A stretch of 64,000 nucleotides of DNA. Origin: Bacillota bacterium (GTDB taxonomy: Bacteria > Bacillota > Clostridia > Lachnospirales > Lachnospiraceae). Positions 62,044 to 64,000 of this stretch are shown here, in pieces (position 1 is the stretch's first letter; every line of letters begins with the position of its first letter). A program made the position numbers and the translations under genes. A model generated the notes under the pieces. The model was not told the origin of the DNA, searched no databases, and saw only the letters and a list, made by a program, of their open reading frames with translations. The DNA is taken from positions 14,159 through 78,158 of the forward strand of contig JAEWMZ010000456.1 in NCBI GenBank assembly GCA_023392995.1. The letters are read 5' to 3'.

Positions 62044-63615
62044 ATGGAGGTAAAAGCAATTAAAGTAAGCGAAGTATTACTGCAATTTGAGCTGGATGAA
62101 GCGGTACATAGCCAGGATATTAAAGTGAAGGAGTTTTTGCCCTGCAATAGTGATGAGGATAGAAAAACACTGAAGAGGGAAGACCTTATTATTCAGGAGA
62201 ACTATATCAGCATTCCAAGATTTTTCTATGGTTATGATAGGAGCGCTCACAGATTTCAAATAGTAATTGATGGTAATACGATAAAGGGAAAGCAATTCGT
62301 CACAAAGCTGAATCACATTTCCCGCTGGGATTATCCATATCCGCAGCCGGATACCATTAAGGCCTTAGCGGCATACGGTGAAGACCTGAAGGTATTGGGA
62401 ATCAAGCAATCCCTGATTAACATTAATCTTCCTGCTTTTATGACCCTGAGCAACAATGTGTCTACCTTTTCCTACGTGTGCAATGGGAGAACCTTCTATT
62501 TTATAAAAGAAGCAGTGGAAAAATTAGATCGATATATGCAGGAAACCTATGAATATGGGATCCTAGTAACGGGGATTTTGCTGAATTCACCAAAGCTATT
62601 TGATAGTCAAAAAGAAGAAGCGTTGTTATCAAAGGTGATTCACCCTAACTATGACTGGGAGGATTCCTCCGCTTATATCAGTGCTTTCAATATGGAAACA
62701 GAAGAAGGTCAGGAATATTATAAAGCCTTTGTTGAATTTTTAGCGGAACGTTATGCAAGAGAAGATGGCAGATATGGACGTATGTGCGGCATGATTATAT
62801 CCAATGAGATTAACAGCCAGTATGTGTGGGGAAACGCCGGAGAAATGGAGGCTGCCGATTATGTGAAGGAATATACAGTAGCTCTGCGGCTGGCCTGGTT
62901 AAGTGCCCGCAAATACTATAGTAACTTTCGAATTTATGTCTCTCTGGATCATTTTTGGACGTCTACCTTAAAGCCGGAATTTCCAGAGCGCTTTTATAAA
63001 GGCAGGGAGGTAATTGACTATTTAAATAAATATTCCAAGGAAGAGGGAGACTTTGACTGGGGTATCGCATACCATCCGTATCCGGAAAATTTAATGTATC
63101 CTGATTTTTATAATGATCGAAGTGCCTCCTTTGATTTTAGTACAACAAGAATTACCTTTAAAAATATTGAAATGTTACCCGCATATTTGTCACAACCGGA
63201 GTATCTATATGAAGGAAAACCCCGCCGGATTATTTTATCGGAGCAGGGCTTCAATTCAAGAGGTGACAGCTTTAGTGAAAAGCAGGGGGCAGCTGCCTAT
63301 TGTCTTGCATATGAGAAGGCAAGAAAGCTCGATACGATTGATCTTATGACACATCATGCTTATGTGGATAACCGTTATGAATTTGGCTTGAATCTTGGGA
63401 TTCGCAGATTAAATGAGGATGATACACTTGGAGAACCAAAGCCGATTTATTATGTTATGAAGGATATGGATACGGAGAAGGAAAAAAAGCATATTCTCAG
63501 GGCAAGAGCCTTGATAGGTGAAGAGCTTTATGACAGTATCCTAAATCCAAGTATTCTCTTTGCTGATGCAGACAAATCGAAGGAGAATGAATTTTTTGAA
63601 GGAGAAGCGGAATGA
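62044..63615 (+). CDS. DUF5722 family protein, predicted TIM-barrel glycosidase
   Basis: A 523-residue cytoplasmic protein, recognised as DUF5722-like from blocks such as HPYPENL, ISNEINSQYVWGNAG and YHPYPENLMYPDFYND. GMIISNEINSQ carries Asn254-Glu255 and IILSEQGFNS carries Glu400; an NE motif and a later Glu at the end of strands are the acid/base and nucleophile pattern of clan GH-A retaining glycosidases. A beta-domain of about 90 residues precedes the barrel. ATG 62044 follows GGGAGGG. It overlaps the next gene by 4 bp and sits between two rhamnosidase-type genes, so it probably cleaves another linkage in the same glycoside. Confidence 0.78.
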   Translation: MEVKAIKVSEVLLQFELDEAVHSQDIKVKEFLPCNSDEDRKTLKREDLIIQENYISIPRFFYGYDRSAHRFQIVIDGNTIKGKQFVTKLNHISRWDYPYPQPDTIKALAAYGEDLKVLGIKQSLININLPAFMTLSNNVSTFSYVCNGRTFYFIKEAVEKLDRYMQETYEYGILVTGILLNSPKLFDSQKEEALLSKVIHPNYDWEDSSAYISAFNMETEEGQEYYKAFVEFLAERYAREDGRYGRMCGMIISNEINSQYVWGNAGEMEAADYVKEYTVALRLAWLSARKYYSNFRIYVSLDHFWTSTLKPEFPERFYKGREVIDYLNKYSKEEGDFDWGIAYHPYPENLMYPDFYNDRSASFDFSTTRITFKNIEMLPAYLSQPEYLYEGKPRRIILSEQGFNSRGDSFSEKQGAAAYCLAYEKARKLDTIDLMTHHAYVDNRYEFGLNLGIRRLNEDDTLGEPKPIYYVMKDMDTEKEKKHILRARALIGEELYDSILNPSILFADADKSKENEFFEGEAE

Positions 63616-64000
63616 AATACAACTATATCAATCCAACCAGAATCCTGTGGGAGTCTGCCGGAGAGAAAAGTACAATTAAAAATAGCAGTGCCTTACTGGA
63701 GAATCGCAGTCCCCAGATTACCATTGTACCGAAGAACCCCTGTGTGCTTGAACATAATGGCTCCGTTCCATCGATTCTTCTTGATTTTGGAAAGGAGCTT
63801 CATGGAGGAATTCAAATTTTTTGCTGGAGAGCTTCCGGTGAAAAGGGTGCAAAAATCCGGGTAAGGTTCGGCGAATCCGCTATGGAAGCAATGAGCGAGC
63901 TGGGAGGAGAAAGCAATGCAACAAATAACCATGCGCTAAGGGATTTGGAAGTCGAGCTGGTGGATATGAGTATGACCCCGGTAGGACAGACCGGATTTCG
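63612..64000 (+). CDS. Alpha-L-rhamnosidase-like protein, N-terminal fragment
   Basis: The gene starts inside the stop of the DUF5722 gene (ATGA) and runs off the window after 129 codons. The beginning (MKYNYINPTRILWESAGEKS) and the block ILLDFGKELHGGIQIF followed by IRVRFGESAMEAM resemble N-terminal beta-domains of GH78-type rhamnosidases. The wording ESNATNNHALRDLEVEL is typical of one subgroup. Catalytic residues lie beyond the window, so activity cannot be judged. Confidence 0.7.
   Translation, partial: MKYNYINPTRILWESAGEKSTIKNSSALLENRSPQITIVPKNPCVLEHNGSVPSILLDFGKELHGGIQIFCWRASGEKGAKIRVRFGESAMEAMSELGGESNATNNHALRDLEVELVDMSMTPVGQTGF

Overview
The window looks like a low-GC Firmicutes chromosome, most likely a saccharolytic Lachnospiraceae (Clostridium phytofermentans / Anaerocolumna-like). 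Grounds for this are AT-rich gaps, strong AGGAGG-type ribosome sites, many LacI/ROK/AraC regulators, ATPase-less sugar ABC importers, GH65 phosphorylases and a DUF2325 protein. Almost everything is carbohydrate catabolism or its regulation. No rRNA, tRNA, IS element, phage gene or CRISPR array was seen. The window opens inside a MATE transporter gene and closes inside a rhamnosidase-like gene.

Region 1 (1-14206) holds a ROK regulator (minus), a creatininase-family pseudogene, a CxPxR sulfatase, a small HPr-like protein, a class II aldolase, a PfkB kinase, a chemoreceptor, two sugar-phosphate isomerase/epimerases alternating with two Gfo/Idh/MocA dehydrogenases, and a YczE-like membrane protein. 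The enzyme set resembles an inositol-type (Iol) oxidation-isomerisation-phosphorylation-aldol cleavage route, possibly for a sulfated sugar. No dedicated importer lies beside it.

Region 2 (14259-24714) is a nickel-pincer (Lar) cofactor unit: a LacI regulator (minus), DUF3842, larB, larE, a five-gene Opp/Nik-type nickel importer and a separate larC-like gene. Related operators (GCAAACGTTTGC type) stand before both the main operon and larC. LarC has only its N-terminal part, and no larA lies in the window.

Region 3 (25251-35909) holds an intramembrane-type sensor kinase with a LuxR-type regulator, a YesM/AraC two-component pair, an ABC importer and an intracellular GH5 glycosidase.

Region 4 (36233-49532) holds a sortase-anchored surface protein, an ABC importer, two GH65 glycoside phosphorylases, a LacI repressor (minus), a membrane-anchored GH28/GH49-like beta-helix protein and a membrane-anchored discoidin domain. 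Palindromes of GTTTAACGTTAAAC type link the two ends.

Region 5 (49988-64000) holds DUF2325, an MFS transporter and a long plus-strand set: a LacI regulator, a solute-binding protein, a beta-propeller/permease fusion, a second permease, a nucleoside hydrolase, a GH78 alpha-L-rhamnosidase, a DUF5722 predicted glycosidase and a second rhamnosidase-like protein. This looks like rhamnoside uptake and breakdown.

The most unusual features are: a ~148 bp hairpin element present three times, plus a short relative, always in the orientation of the next gene and ending 29-34 bp before its start codon; the extracellular beta-propeller fused to an ABC permease; the lar unit with DUF3842 and a LarC lacking its second half; an 11-bp minisatellite growing out of the last codons of the rhamnosidase gene; and DUF5722 with paired glutamates typical of retaining glycosidases.
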